The notes: a model not told the origin generated them from the letters alone. Shown: positions 8,879-19,151, counted from the first letter of the stretch. The stretch is 64,000 nt of DNA from Pseudomonas morbosilactucae (GCF_023241715.1 NZ_JALQCW010000013.1:1-64000), one strand, 5' to 3'. Numbers and translations: made by a program.

Positions 8879-9424
8879 ATGGCGATTAAAGAAGGTTTAC
8901 GCCCTGGCGGCCGCAGCGCCCGGGTCCAGGAATCCATCCACGCGGCAGTCCTTGAACTCCTCGATGAGCAGGAGCGCTCGACCCTGACCGTTCCCCAGAT
9001 CGCCACCCGTGCAGGCGTGACCCCCTCGACCATTTATCGACGTTGGGGCGACCTCTCCGCGCTGCTGGCCGATGTGGCCCTGGCGCGCATGCGCCCAGAC
9101 AGCGAGCCGGCCGATACCGGCAGCCTGCGGGGCGACCTGCAAGCCTGGGCCGAGCAATACCTGGATGAAATGAGCTCCGAACCCGGGCGCAACATGATGC
9201 GCGACGTGCAATGCAGCGCCACGCCCGGCTACTGCGTAAGTATTCTCAGCGCGCAACTGAACATCATCCTCGAACGCTATCAAGGCTCGGCACCGGGCCT
9301 GCCCTCAGTCGACCGCCTGCTGAACCTGCTGGTGGCACCCACGGTGTTTCGCATCCTGTTCGCCAGCACCCCGCTGGAACTGCAGGAACTGCACGCCCTG
9401 ATCGAACTGGCGCTGGCCGAATAA
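8879..9424 (+). CDS. TetR/AcrR-family transcriptional regulator
   Basis: The 181-aa protein has an N-terminal TetR helix-turn-helix (LTVPQIATRAGVTPSTIYRRWGDLSALLADVAL, residues about 40-72) and a helical ligand-binding domain after it. The ATG at 8879 starts MAIKEGLRPGG; an upstream in-frame GTG at 8861 overlaps the putative operator and is less likely. Divergence from the MFS gene suggests that it represses that pump and possibly itself. Confidence 0.92.
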   Translation: MAIKEGLRPGGRSARVQESIHAAVLELLDEQERSTLTVPQIATRAGVTPSTIYRRWGDLSALLADVALARMRPDSEPADTGSLRGDLQAWAEQYLDEMSSEPGRNMMRDVQCSATPGYCVSILSAQLNIILERYQGSAPGLPSVDRLLNLLVAPTVFRILFASTPLELQELHALIELALAE

Positions 9425-9572
9425 ATACCCGGTAAACCAAGCTCTGCAGGGCGTTTTTGAGCCTGCGACACCTGGCCACGCAATACCTTGGTCGACACTG
9501 ACGCCGCCCACGCATCGTGCCAGACTGTCGCACCGGGCTGCCGCGCCCGGACGTCTTCTGTTCGGAGCTACC

Positions 9573-12500
9573 ATGTCGTTGTCCAGCGGGCTGATCGCCG
9601 CCGTTGCCCTGGCCTATATGGCCATCATGTTCGCCATCGCCTTCTACGGTGACCGTCGCAGTGCGCCCTTGCCGCCTCGGGTACGCGCGTGGGTCTACAG
9701 CCTGTCCCTGGCTGTCTATTGCACCAGCTGGACCTTCTTTGGCGCAGTCGGCCAGGCCGCCGAACAGCTCTGGGCCTTCCTCCCCATCTACCTGGGCCCG
9801 ATCCTGCTGCTGGTGTTCGCGCCATGGGTCCTGCAGAAGATGGTGATGATCAGCAAACAGGAGAACATCACCTCCATCGCCGACTTCATTGCCGCCCGCT
9901 ATGGCAAATCCCAATCCCTGGCGGTGGTGGTGGCGCTGATCTGCCTGGTGGGGGTGCTGCCGTACATTGCCCTGCAACTCAAGGGCATCGTGCTCGGGGT
10001 CAACCTGCTGATCGGGGCCGGCGCCGACGCATGGGCACCCGCGCCCAGGACACGGCACTGATCGTCTCGCTGATCCTGGCGCTGTTCACCATTGTCTTCG
10101 GCACCCGCAACCTCGACGCCACCGAGCACCACCGCGGCATGGTGCTCGCCATCGCCTTTGAATCCCTGGTCAAGCTGTTCGCCTTTCTCGCCGTCGGCGC
10201 CTTTGTCACCTACGGCCTGTACGACGGCTTCGACGACCTGTTCAGCCAGGCCATGCTCGCCCCGCGCCTGGAGCAATACTGGAAGGAAACCATCAACTGG
10301 CCCTCCATGGTGGTGCAAACCGGGGTGGCGATGATGGCGATCATCTGCCTGCCCCGGCAGTTTCACGTCACCGTGGTCGAAAACATCGAACCCCAGGACC
10401 TGCGCCTGGCCAAGTGGGTGTTCCCCGCTTACCTGGCCCTGGCCGCGCTGTTTGTGGTGCCGATTGCCCTGGCCGGGCAAATGCTCCTGCCCAGCAGTGT
10501 GCTGCCGGACTCGTTCGTCATCAGCCTGCCCCTGGCCCAGGCGCATCCGGCCCTGGCCCTGCTGGCATTTATCGGCGGCGCCTCGGCCGCTACCGGCATG
10601 GTGATCGTGGCCAGCGTGGCGCTGTCGACCATGGTTTCCAATGACATGCTGCTGCCCTGGCTGCTGCGGCGCAAAAACGCCGAGCGCCCGTTCGAAGTGT
10701 TCCGCCACTGGATGCTCTCGGTGCGTCGGGTCAGCATCGTGGTGATTCTGTTGCTGGCCTACGTCAGCTATCGCCTGCTGGGTTCCACCGCCAGCCTGGC
10801 CACCATCGGCCAGATCGCCTTTGCCGCCGTAACCCAACTGGCACCGGCCATGCTCGGTGCGCTGTACTGGAAGCAGGCCAACCGCCGCGGCGTCTTCGCC
10901 GGCCTGGCGACCGGTACTTTTCTCTGGTTCTACACCCTGGTCCTGCCGATTGCCGCCCACAGCCTGGGTTGGTCCCTGGACAGCTTCCCGGGCCTGGCCT
11001 GGCTCCACGGCAACCCCCTGAACCTGCCCATTACCCCACTGACCCAGGGCGTGGTGTTGTCCCTGGCGGGTAACTTCACCCTGTTCGCCTGGGTCTCGGT
11101 GCTCTCGCGAACCCGAGTCTCTGAGCACTGGCAGGCCGGTCGATTCATCGGCCAGGAAATCAGCGGCCGCCCCAACTCCCGCTCGATGCTGGCGGTGCAG
11201 ATCGACGATCTGCTGCAGCTCGCTGCGCGCTTCGTCGGCGAAGAACGGGCGCGCCAGAGTTTCATCCGCTTCGCCTACCGCCAAGGCAAGGGCTTCAACC
11301 CGAACCAGAACGCCGACGGCGAGTGGATCGCCCACACCGAACGGCTGCTGGCCGGCGTGCTCGGCGCCTCCTCGACCCGCGCCGTGGTCAAAGCCGCCAT
11401 CGAAGGCCGGGAGATGCAGCTCGAAGATGTGGTGCGCATCGCCGACGAAGCCTCGGAAGTCCTGCAATTCAATCGTGCCCTGCTGCAAGGGGCGATCGAA
11501 AACATTACCCAAGGTATCAGCGTGGTCGATCAGTCGCTGAAACTGGTGGCCTGGAACCGCCGCTACCTGGAGCTCTTCAACTACCCCGAAGGCCTGATCA
11601 GCGTCGGTCGGCCCATCGCCGACATCATTCGCTACAACGCCGAGCGCGGTCTCTGCGGCCCAGGGGAAGCCGAGGTCCACGTGGCCCGGCGCCTGCACTG
11701 GATGCGCCAAGGGCGGGCCCACACTTCCGAGCGTCTGTTTCCCAATGGCCGCGTGATCGAACTGATCGGCAATCCCATGCCCGGCGGCGGTTTTGTCATG
11801 AGTTTCACCGACATCACCCCGTTCCGAGAGGCCGAACAAGCCCTTACCGAAGCCAATGAAGGCCTGGAACAACGGGTGGCCGAACGCACCCATGAACTGT
11901 CCCAACTCAATGCCGCCCTGACCGACGCCAAGGGCACTGCCGAGGCGGCGAACCAGTCCAAGACCCGCTTCCTCGCGGCGGTCAGCCATGACCTGATGCA
12001 ACCCTTGAACGCCGCCCGGCTGTTTTCCGCCGCCCTCTCCCATCAGGATGACGGCCTGTCGGCGGAAGCCCAGCAACTGGTGCACCACCTGGACAGTTCC
12101 CTGCGCTCAGCCGAGGACTTGATCAGCGACCTGCTGGACATCTCGCGCCTGGAGAACGGCAAGATCACCCCGGAGCGCAAACCCTTTGTACTCAACGACC
12201 TGTTCGACACCCTGGGTGCCGAGTTCAAGGCCCAGGCCCAGGAGCAAGGCCTGAAATTCCGCCTGCGAGGCAGCCGCCTACGGATCGACAGCGACATCAA
12301 GCTGCTGCGGCGGATCCTGCAAAACTTCCTCACCAACGCCTTCCGCTACGCCAAGGGCCCCGTGCTGCTGGGGGTGCGTCGTCGTGGCGAAGAGTTGTGC
12401 CTGGAAGTCTGGGACCGTGGACCGGGGATACCCCTGGATAAACAGCAGGTGATCTTTGAAGAGTTCAAGCGCCTCGACAGCCACCAGACCCGTGCCGAAA

Positions 12501-13042
12501 AAGGCCTGGGGCTCGGCCTGGCGATCGCTGACGGCCTGTGCCGTGTACTCGGCCACGGGCTGCAAGTGCGCTCATGGCCTGGCCAGGGCAGTGTGTTCAG
12601 TGTCTGCGTGCCTCTGGCGCTCAATCCCGACGCAGCACCGGGCAAAGCAGTCCAGCCCAAGGGACAGACGCTCAACGGCGGCCAGGTGCTGTGTGTGGAT
12701 AACGAAGACAGCATCCTGATCGGCATGAACAGTTTGCTTACCCGCTGGGGCTGCCAAGTGTGGACCGCGCGCAATCGCGAAGAGTGTGCCGCGATCCTCA
12801 GCCAAGGCGTTCGCCCGCAACTGGCCCTGGTGGATTACCACTTGGACGACGGCGAGACCGGAACCCAGATCATGGCTTGGCTACGCACCCAACTCGGGGA
12901 GCCGGTTCCCGGCGTGGTCATCAGCGCCGATGGGCATCCGGAAACCGTGGCTCAAGTGCACGCGGCGGGCCTCGACTACCTGGCCAAACCGGTGAAGCCG
13001 GCGGCCTTGCGGGCGCTGTTGAGCCGTCATCTGCCGCTCTGA
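9573..13042 (+). pseudogene. Sodium:solute symporter-domain hybrid sensor histidine kinase, frameshifted
   Basis: The first frame (9573-10061) starts MSLSSGLIAAVALAYM and enters a sodium:solute symporter-like domain. It shifts at about 10028-10033, where gacgcatggg needs one more C to give D-A-M-G-T-R-A-Q-D. The rest (about 10031-13042) continues the 12-13 helix symporter domain, then a PAS segment, a coiled coil (NEGLEQRVAERTHELSQL), HisKA with AAVSHDLMQPLNA, HATPase with GLGLGLAIADG, and a receiver domain with the phospho-acceptor in LALVDYHLDDGETG. The repaired length is about 1157 aa. This is the family of CbrA-related, PA3271-like kinases. The receiver domain has no HPt partner in sight. 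The role is probably sensing of a transported nutrient. Confidence 0.88.
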
Positions 13043-13059
13043 GGGTTTACGCTGCCGGC

Positions 13060-14540
13060 TTACTCCGGCAGTTCGAGCTCGCGCCCATCGGCATCGGTCA
13101 TGGCCCGTTCCAGCAGGTCGGCGGGCAAGCTTTTGCTCGCACGGGCGCCCAGCAACTTGAGCTGTTCACTGCGACTGACGAGATTGCCGCGGCCTTCGGT
13201 CAGTTTATTTCGTGCGGAGCTGTAAGCCTTATCCAGTTGCTGCAGTCGATTGCCGACCTCATCCAGGTCCTGGATAAACAGCACGAACTTGTCGTACAGC
13301 CAGCCGGCACGCTCGGCGATCTCCCGCGCGTTCTGACTTTGCCGCTCCTGCTTCCACAGGCTGTCGATCACTCGCAAAGTCGCCAACAAGGTCGTTGGGC
13401 TGACAATCACGATGTGCCGATCGAACGCTTCCTGAAACAGATTCGGCTCGGCCTGCAGCGCCGCCGAAAACGCCGCCTCGATGGGCACGAACAGCAGCAC
13501 GAAATCCAGGCTGTGCAAGCCTTCCAGACGCTTGTAGTCCTTGCCCGACAAGCCCTTCACGTGATTGCGCAACGACAGCACGTGCTGTTTCAGGGCCGCC
13601 TGGGAAACCGCCGGATCATCGGCACTGACGTATTGCTGATAGGCCGTCAGGCTGACTTTGGAGTCCACCACCACCTGCTTGTCACCGGGCAACATGATCA
13701 GCACGTCCGGCTGGAAGCGCTCGCCATCCGGACCTTTGAGGCTGACCTGGGTCTGGTACTCACGGCCCTTCTCCAGACCGGCGTGCTCCAGCACCCGCTC
13801 CAGGATCAACTCGCCCCAGTTGCCTTGAGTCTTCTGCCCTTTCAGGGCGCGGGTGAGGTTGGTCGCCTCGTCGCTCAGCCGCAGGTTCAACTGCTGCAGG
13901 CGCTCCAGTTCCTTGGCCAGGGAAAAACGCTCCCGGGCCTCGGACTGGTAGCTTTCCTCGACTCGTTTTTCAAAGGACTGGATGCGTTCCTTGAGCGGGT
14001 CCAGCAATTGTCCCAGGCGCTGCTGGCTGGTTTCGGCGAAACGCTGCTCGCGCTCATCGAAAATCTTGCCAGCCAATTCAGCGAACTGGGCACGCAGCTC
14101 GTCCCGTGAGCCTTGCAGGTCAGTCAAACGTTGCTGGTGGCTGTCCTGCTGCTCGCGCAATTCGGCACTGAGCGCCGCGCCTGGGCATCCAGGCGCCGCA
14201 GCTCAGCCTCTTTGCTGGCACGTTCGAGGTTCCAGGCATGAGCGGCATCGCGGGCATTGTCGCGGTCGATCTGCAGCAGTTCGACTTCACGGCGGATCGC
14301 CGCCAGGTCGGCTTGCTTCAAGGTGTTGGCCTGGCTCAGGTCACTGACTTCATCACGGCAGGCATCCAACTGCGCTGCGAGCCCTTCCTGAGCCAGAAGC
14401 GCCGTGGCCAGGCGCTCTTCCAGCAGCGACAACTCGGTTTGGCGGGAACTCACTCGGCGTTGCAGTTGCCAGGCCAGCATCAACAAGGGCAGCGCTGCCC
14501 CAGCCAGACCGAGCAAGATGCTGGTCAAGTCCATAGCCAT
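13060..14540 (-). pseudogene. rmuC: DNA recombination protein RmuC, frameshifted
   Basis: The minus-strand frame 14540-14124 encodes a membrane anchor (LTSILLGLAGAALPLLMLAW) and a coiled coil. The frame ending at 13060 encodes the RmuC nuclease-like domain (GNWGELILERVLEHAGL, FQPDVLIMLPGDKQVVVDSKVS, LDFVLLFVPIEAAF). The DVLI...VVVDSKV block resembles a PD-(D/E)XK core. At 14172-14182 the coding strand reads caggcgcggcgctc; one extra base gives Q-A-R-A-L-S-A-E-L-R-E-Q and joins the two. Repaired, the protein is about 493 aa, a normal RmuC. RmuC limits DNA inversion at short repeats. Confidence 0.9.
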
Positions 14541-14601
14541 AGCGACTCCCGCCCGTGAAATGAGGTGTGAAGGTTAACCAAGCCGTCCCGCCTTGGACAG
14601 C

Positions 14602-14925
14602 TCAGTCTTCGAGCTGGCCCAGCTCGCGTTGGGCACGTCGATCACCCGCTCGGGCAGCCTGGCGCAACAAGTCATGACCAATCCGGCGGTCCCGGGCATT
14701 GCCGCATTCGCGACACATCAACTGGCCCAAACGGCTTTGCGCCGCGACCACCCCTTCCCGCGCCGGCTGCTTGAGCAGGCGACCGGCAAAATGCTTGATA
14801 TTGGGGTTTTCACCCAGGCGCGGGCTGTCGAGCAGCCACATGGCCACACGCATGGAAAAACGCTTGGGTTCGGTAACACTGGACGGCGTTGCGGTAACAG
14901 ATGGTGATACTGAGCGAAACTTCAT
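14602..14925 (-). CDS. Small SEL1-like repeat protein
   Basis: The 107-aa product begins MKFRSVSPSVTATPSS and contains LLKQPAREGVVAAQSRLGQLMCRECGNARDRRIGHDLLRQAARAGDRRAQRELGQ, in which A-A-x-x-G-x-x-x-A-Q-x-x-L-G units resemble one to two degenerate SEL1/TPR-like repeats. Such repeats normally mediate protein contacts. I chose the ATG at 14925; the longer frame to 15084 has no family-like residues. It lies just upstream of rmuC on the same strand and may share its transcript. Confidence 0.7.
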   Translation of the reverse strand: MKFRSVSPSVTATPSSVTEPKRFSMRVAMWLLDSPRLGENPNIKHFAGRLLKQPAREGVVAAQSRLGQLMCRECGNARDRRIGHDLLRQAARAGDRRAQRELGQLED

Positions 14926-15084
14926 AAAGCACTGTGGGGCAGATCGGAAGGCGCGCCACTCTACTCCTTTTTTCGCTGGGGTAAAGTCCGAAAAAGCCGG
15001 TACGCCCGTGCTAGAGCAAGCGCTCGGGACAATCCACAGAAGCTGTGGATAACTCAGTGGACAACCCCTCCACAACGCCCTCAA

Positions 15085-15859
15085 AGCCCCAAGATACGGC
15101 CCCCCCAGTCAAACTGACGATTTTTTCACCAGTAAAAAAAACCGATGTTTTTCATTGACTTAAATTTTCAGCGCAGGCAATGGAGGGAACCGGATACGCG
15201 AGGGCGACCCGGTCACTGGCAGCGCAACTAATGTGCACAAGTGGCATTCCAGCCGTTATAGGGGCGCATTTTTTTGCCCAATTTGTGGAGAACAACGGTG
15301 ACAACCTCCATACGGATCGACACCCTATGGCCTGCCTGGCTTTCGCACATCTGCACGAGAAAATTCCTGATCGGCTGCTCAAAAAAATACTTTTGCATCA
15401 GGCCTTCCCATCCAGGATTCGATCCGTTATCATCCGCCCCGTTTGTACCAAGCTGAAAAGTCAATTCTGGTCGAAAAAGTCCCCCGATACCCTTCCCGAC
15501 AACGCGGAACGGCATCGACAACAAGGGATCGACCACCTCGATGGTTTCCAGGTAAAACTTACGCAGACGCCACCTTGAGCAATTCTCAAGAGCCGTCGCC
15601 AAGTCTTTTTTACTCTGACCTAACCAACCTGCAAATTGATCAGGATCTTCACCTGGGGCCCAGAACCTTTGCCCCCGTCGTGCTGCCTGCCCTCCTAAGT
15701 ACCTACCTGCCAGCCTTAGCGCACACTTATTAACGCGCTTGCCACTGGCTGCTTTGTTCCAGTCAGGTTCTTCGTCAGACCAATGGTGGTCGACGTTACT
15801 GGAACGTTTTAACGTTGCACGGTTCTTAACCGTGTCATTTGTAGGAACACCTAATAACT
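15085..15859. other. Long intergenic region with a structured leader near its right end
   Basis: About 775 bases hold no credible gene: the short frames here lack ribosome sites and family-like residues. The left part is rich in A and T runs and probably carries the promoter of the minus-strand gene at 14925. The right part (15740-15840) has ACTGG/CCAGT at 15743-15762, the doubled AACGTT-TT-AACGTT at 15803-15816, and a hairpin CACGGTT-CTT-AACCGTG at 15818-15834, ending 26 bases before the next start codon. Confidence 0.5.
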
Positions 15860-16084
15860 ATGTCGACTCAAATCCACACTCAGGATGCCATTCGCACCCT
15901 CACCAATGCTTTTGCTCCAATGAACTGCCTGATCATGGCCGCTCGCAAAGGCTGCTTCAGCTTCACCCTGGTCAACGAACACGGTATCGCCCGTCACAGC
16001 GAACGCCTGTACCCCGACCAGTATTCCAGCGCCGAACCGCTGCAAGCGGTCATCGAGCGTACGCGTCAGGCACTGGTTGCCTAA
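15860..16084 (+). CDS. Conserved Pseudomonas small protein of unknown function
   Basis: The 74-aa product (MSTQIHTQDAIRTLTNAF...) is soluble, with no signal peptide or transmembrane segment, and looks like one small alpha/beta domain. I do not recognise a functional motif. A hairpin-rich leader precedes it and a strong terminator follows at 16110-16138, so it appears to be a monocistronic unit. Codon use and the clean stop and terminator support a real gene. Confidence 0.75.
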   Translation: MSTQIHTQDAIRTLTNAFAPMNCLIMAARKGCFSFTLVNEHGIARHSERLYPDQYSSAEPLQAVIERTRQALVA

Positions 16085-16109
16085 AAACGCCAGAACGCTG
16101 AACCCCCTC

Positions 16110-16138
16110 AAAGCCTCGCCTGAACAGCGGGGCTTTTT
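16110..16138 (+). terminator. Rho-independent terminator of the 74-aa gene
   Basis: AAAGCCTCGC pairs with GCGGGGCTTT around a 7-base loop, followed by more T residues. Confidence 0.85.
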
Positions 16139-16361
16139 CTTGCCCGAATTTCGCGCATGCAAAGGCAAATGAACAACACCAACAGCTATAAGCCTTATAA
16201 CAAGAAGACGGAAATATTTTAAAAACAGACCTTTACATCAAAGATATGACACTACACTTCAACTCAGGCGGCACACACCGCTTCCGGCGAGCCTGACCCG
16301 ACTCACAGCTGCCAAGCCCCCCCCCAGACCTCGCCGGTCACTTTCACGCTTCGAGGGCTTT

Positions 16362-16844
16362 ATGGGTATCGCCGCCAGCGAACTGTGCCGCTATGTCATC
16401 CGCCCGACGCTGATTTACCTGGGCAGCCACAGCAAAACCGCTGAAAGCTTATTGCTGGGCATCGCCGCCAGCCAATCCGCACTGGGCTCCGCCCTGCATG
16501 ATCGACGTGGCCATGGCCTGTATCGCATCGCCGAGCTGCGCCACCAAGCCCTCTGGGATCATTACCTGGCCCTGGACCCCGAGCGCGCCAGCCTGGTACG
16601 CGGGCTGGCCAGCCAGCATGCGTTCCTCAACGGGCCCCACCTGGAACTTACCGTCAACCTGCGTTACGCCACCGCCATCGCCTGGCTATTGATCGAAGAA
16701 CAGCACACTCCGCTCCCGGCCGCCGACGATTTGATCGGTATGGCCCGCATCTGGAGGAAGACCTTTCAACCACAAGGACGTCTCAGGGACTTCACCTGTG
16801 CCTGGCAAACCTGTGTCTCGCCGCCAAGCCCACTCGCCTGCTGA
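16362..16844 (+). CDS. Conserved hypothetical protein
   Basis: The 160-aa product (MGIAASELCRYVIRPTLIYL...) is mostly helical and rich in Ala and Leu, with no clear signal peptide. It contains ASQSALGSALHDRRGHGLYRI and W-HYLALDPERASLVRGLA. I recognise no catalytic motif. It sits directly upstream of the FadL-type gene in the same direction, with a 142-base gap, so a link to outer-membrane lipid handling is possible but unproven. The ribosome site is weak (GAGGG, 5 bases from the ATG). Confidence 0.7.
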   Translation: MGIAASELCRYVIRPTLIYLGSHSKTAESLLLGIAASQSALGSALHDRRGHGLYRIAELRHQALWDHYLALDPERASLVRGLASQHAFLNGPHLELTVNLRYATAIAWLLIEEQHTPLPAADDLIGMARIWRKTFQPQGRLRDFTCAWQTCVSPPSPLAC

Positions 16845-16986
16845 TCGACCTTTTTAAAATCGGTGAAAAATCGCCAATTTGGTCGGATTGTCCTACAAAA
16901 CCGCTCTAAATCAACTGTTTCCGCCTATAGCGCTGGGATCAAAATGTTGGTAATTTTCGCCCCGGTGATCACCAGGAGTTCTAATA

Positions 16987-18273
16987 ATGAAAAAAGTAAT
17001 GCTCAAATCCACCATCAGCCTCGCCGTTGCCCTGGCCTCCAGCCAACTCTTCGCGAGCGGCTTTGCCCTCAACGAACAAAGCATCAGCGGGATGGGTACT
17101 GGTTTCGCAGGTCGCTCTTCCTCTGCCGATGATGCAAGCACCGTGTTTGGCAACCCGGCCGGTATGTCGCGTCTGAAACGCCAACAAGTGACTGGCGGCC
17201 TGGCGGCGATCGACGCCTCCACCGACATCAACGATGCCAGCGGCAGCCAATCGGGGACCAACAAAGGCGACATGGTGCCGTTCACCGCCGTACCCATGGG
17301 TTACTACGTCAAGCCAATCGACGACCATTGGGCTTTCGGCCTCGGAGTCTACGCACCGTTCGGCCTGGTGACCAACTACGAAAGCAACTTCCAGGGCCGT
17401 AACTTCGGCAGCAACAGCGAAGTTAAAGTCGTGACCTTCCAGCCGACCGTCAGCTATGCCTTCAACGACAAGGTCTCGGTAGGTTTTGGCCCGACCATCA
17501 ACCGTATTTCCGGGACCCTGGAATCAGCCCTGACCACGCCTGTCTCGCCCAACGACGGCAACGTGAAGATCAAGGGTGACGACATCGGGTACGGCTTCAA
17601 CATCGGTGTTCTGGTGCAAGCCACCGACACCACACGCGTCGGCCTGACCTACCACTCCAAGGTCAACTACAAGCTGGAAGGCCACACCGAGGTCACCGCA
17701 GGCGCGGGCACCAACCCATTGCTCCTGAGAAGCAACCGCTACGACGCTTCGCTGAAAATCGAAACCCCGGAATCCTATGACCTCTCGGTCACCCAGGACC
17801 TGAACGATGCCTGGAAACTCTATGCCGGTACCACCTGGACCCGCTGGAGCCGACTGAAAGAAATCACCGTCAACAACGAAGGTGTCAGCGCCACCACCGG
17901 CGGCGGCCTCGCCCCCATTCTTGGGCTGGACAGCATCACCGAAGAACAGAACTGGCACGACACCTGGGCGTACGCCATTGGTACTTCCTACCAGTTGAAC
18001 AAGCAGTGGGTACTGCGTACCGGCCTGACCTTCGACCAGGCGCCGACCAACAACACCGATCGTTCGCCACGCATTCCTACCGGTGACCGCACGATCTTCA
18101 GCCTAGGCGCTGGCTGGAGCCCAACCGATGACCTGACCATCGACGTGGCCTACTCCTATCTCAAGGAAGAAAAGGTCAAGGTTGGCGGCAGCAACGAGCT
18201 CAACCAAAACTACAGCGCCGAATACAAAAACAGCGCCAATGGTTTTGGCGTAGGGGCCACCTACCGCTTCTAA
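16987..18273 (+). CDS. OmpP1/FadL/TodX-family outer-membrane protein
   Basis: The 428-aa protein has a signal peptide (MKKVMLKSTISLAVALASSQLFA/SGFAL) and the FadL N-terminal hatch signature ALNEQSISGMGTGFAGRSSSADDASTVFGNPAGMSRL. It ends in aromatic ...GVGATYRF, typical of an outer-membrane beta barrel. FadL proteins pass long-chain fatty acids and other hydrophobic compounds. The context (FadL gene beside a periplasmic glutathione peroxidase and an MFS/MarR pair) matches the P. aeruginosa locus around PA1288, whose product has been linked to oxylipin export. Direction of transport here is not known. The ribosome site is CAGGAG. Confidence 0.93.
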   Translation: MKKVMLKSTISLAVALASSQLFASGFALNEQSISGMGTGFAGRSSSADDASTVFGNPAGMSRLKRQQVTGGLAAIDASTDINDASGSQSGTNKGDMVPFTAVPMGYYVKPIDDHWAFGLGVYAPFGLVTNYESNFQGRNFGSNSEVKVVTFQPTVSYAFNDKVSVGFGPTINRISGTLESALTTPVSPNDGNVKIKGDDIGYGFNIGVLVQATDTTRVGLTYHSKVNYKLEGHTEVTAGAGTNPLLLRSNRYDASLKIETPESYDLSVTQDLNDAWKLYAGTTWTRWSRLKEITVNNEGVSATTGGGLAPILGLDSITEEQNWHDTWAYAIGTSYQLNKQWVLRTGLTFDQAPTNNTDRSPRIPTGDRTIFSLGAGWSPTDDLTIDVAYSYLKEEKVKVGGSNELNQNYSAEYKNSANGFGVGATYRF

Positions 18274-18306
18274 CGTGGAGGGTGAGCGCTGCTCGCCAGC
18301 CAAATG

Positions 18307-18342
18307 AAAAAGCCCCGCATCCTTGGATGCGGGGCTTTTTTT
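18307..18342. terminator. Strong terminator between the fadL-type gene and the peroxidase gene
   Basis: A 16-base arm, AAAAAGCCCCGCATCC, pairs fully with GGATGCGGGGCTTTTT around a TT loop, with further T residues after it. Confidence 0.93.
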
Positions 18343-18373
18343 GTTGGTTGTCGGCTGAGGGCGTCATTGAGGA

Positions 18374-18420
18374 AGGCGTCGCCGGCAAGCCGACGCCTAC
18401 AAAAGGCCTGTGCTGGCGAG
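18374..18420. repeat. REP-like intergenic repeat fragment
   Basis: GCGTCGCCGGCAAGCCGACGC followed by CTAC resembles the P. fluorescens REP-type palindrome, and is related to the copy at 1296-1340. A GCTGGCGAG remnant follows. Confidence 0.5.
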
Positions 18421-18421
18421 C

Positions 18422-18973
18422 TTAGGGTTGTGAAGCCAGGGCTTTTTCCACGGCTTCAATCAATGCGGGGTCATCGGGCTTGGTCAGGCTTGAGAAACTG
18501 GCAATCACCTTGCCCTGACGATCCACCACGTATTTGTAAAAATTCCACTTCGGTGCGCTGCTCTGCTGGGCCAAGACCTTGAACAGGTGAACCGCGTCGT
18601 CACCCTTGACCTTTTGCGGCTCGGTCATGGTGAAGGTCACACCGTAATTGACGTAGCAGACCTTGGCTGTCTCCTCGCCATCCTTGGACTCTTGCTTGAA
18701 GTCATTGGAGGGCACGCCCAACACCTCCAGCCCCTGGCCCTTGTAACGCTGGTACAGCGCCTCAAGGCCTTTGAATTGAGGGGCAAAGCCGCAAAAGCTC
18801 GCGGTATTGACCACCACCAGCGGCTTACCCGCAAACTGCTGGCACAAGTCAATGGACTCTTTTGACCGCAGCTTTTGCACGGAGCCTTGCAGCACCGAGG
18901 GGCATTCCGCCGCCCAGGTCGAAGTCGCAAACGCAACCAGCACAGTCGGAACAACAAACCAGCGCATCACCAT
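18422..18973 (-). CDS. Periplasmic glutathione peroxidase-family protein
   Basis: The 183-aa protein has an N-terminal signal sequence ending near WAAEC and a GPx/thioredoxin fold: [22 protein letters not shown] with the likely peroxidatic Cys61, [12 protein letters not shown] near residue 87, and [13 protein letters not shown] with the conserved Trp-Asn. It would reduce hydroperoxides, possibly lipid peroxides, outside the cytoplasm using thiols. It faces the FadL-type gene across a shared terminator. The start has AAGGA 12 bases upstream. Confidence 0.9.
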   Translation of the reverse strand: MVMRWFVVPTVLVAFATSTWAAECPSVLQGSVQKLRSKESIDLCQQFAGKPLVVVNTASFCGFAPQFKGLEALYQRYKGQGLEVLGVPSNDFKQESKDGEETAKVCYVNYGVTFTMTEPQKVKGDDAVHLFKVLAQQSSAPKWNFYKYVVDRQGKVIASFSSLTKPDDPALIEAVEKALASQP

Positions 18974-19028
18974 GTCCAGTGTCCTTGAAGGATCGTCAAA
19001 GGATGACGTTACTCGCCCCCTCGCCGGT

Positions 19029-19151
19029 CTAGCAAGCGCCCATGCCCAACTGCATCAGCGCCAACCCACCGCGCTGCCAGCCCCACCAGGCCAGCCACAG
19101 CAGCGCCATGACCGCTGCCAGGGCGATGCCGCAGAACAAGCTGCGCCTCAC
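19029..19151 (-). CDS. Tiny membrane protein, translationally coupled to the MFS gene
   Basis: A GTG at 19151 overlaps the TGA of the MFS gene (GTGA). It opens a 40-codon frame, [19 protein letters not shown]..., with a single hydrophobic helix and a short tail ending LGMGAC. Stop-start overlap and a clean transmembrane segment support translation. The function is unknown; it may be an accessory to the transporter. Confidence 0.5.
   Translation of the reverse strand: MRRSLFCGIALAAVMALLWLAWWGWQRGGLALMQLGMGAC

Noticed and set aside
9899..12088. A minus-strand open frame of 729 codons
   Set aside because: It is antisense to the sensor kinase, has a composition of Gly, Gln and His repeats typical of shadow frames, and no ribosome site.
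12760..14109. A plus-strand open frame of 449 codons
   Set aside because: It overlaps the receiver domain of the kinase and then runs antisense to rmuC; the translated sequence has no domain.
15152..15733. Short overlapping frames on both strands in the 775-base gap
   Set aside because: None has a ribosome site, stable composition or recognisable domain, and they overlap each other on both strands.
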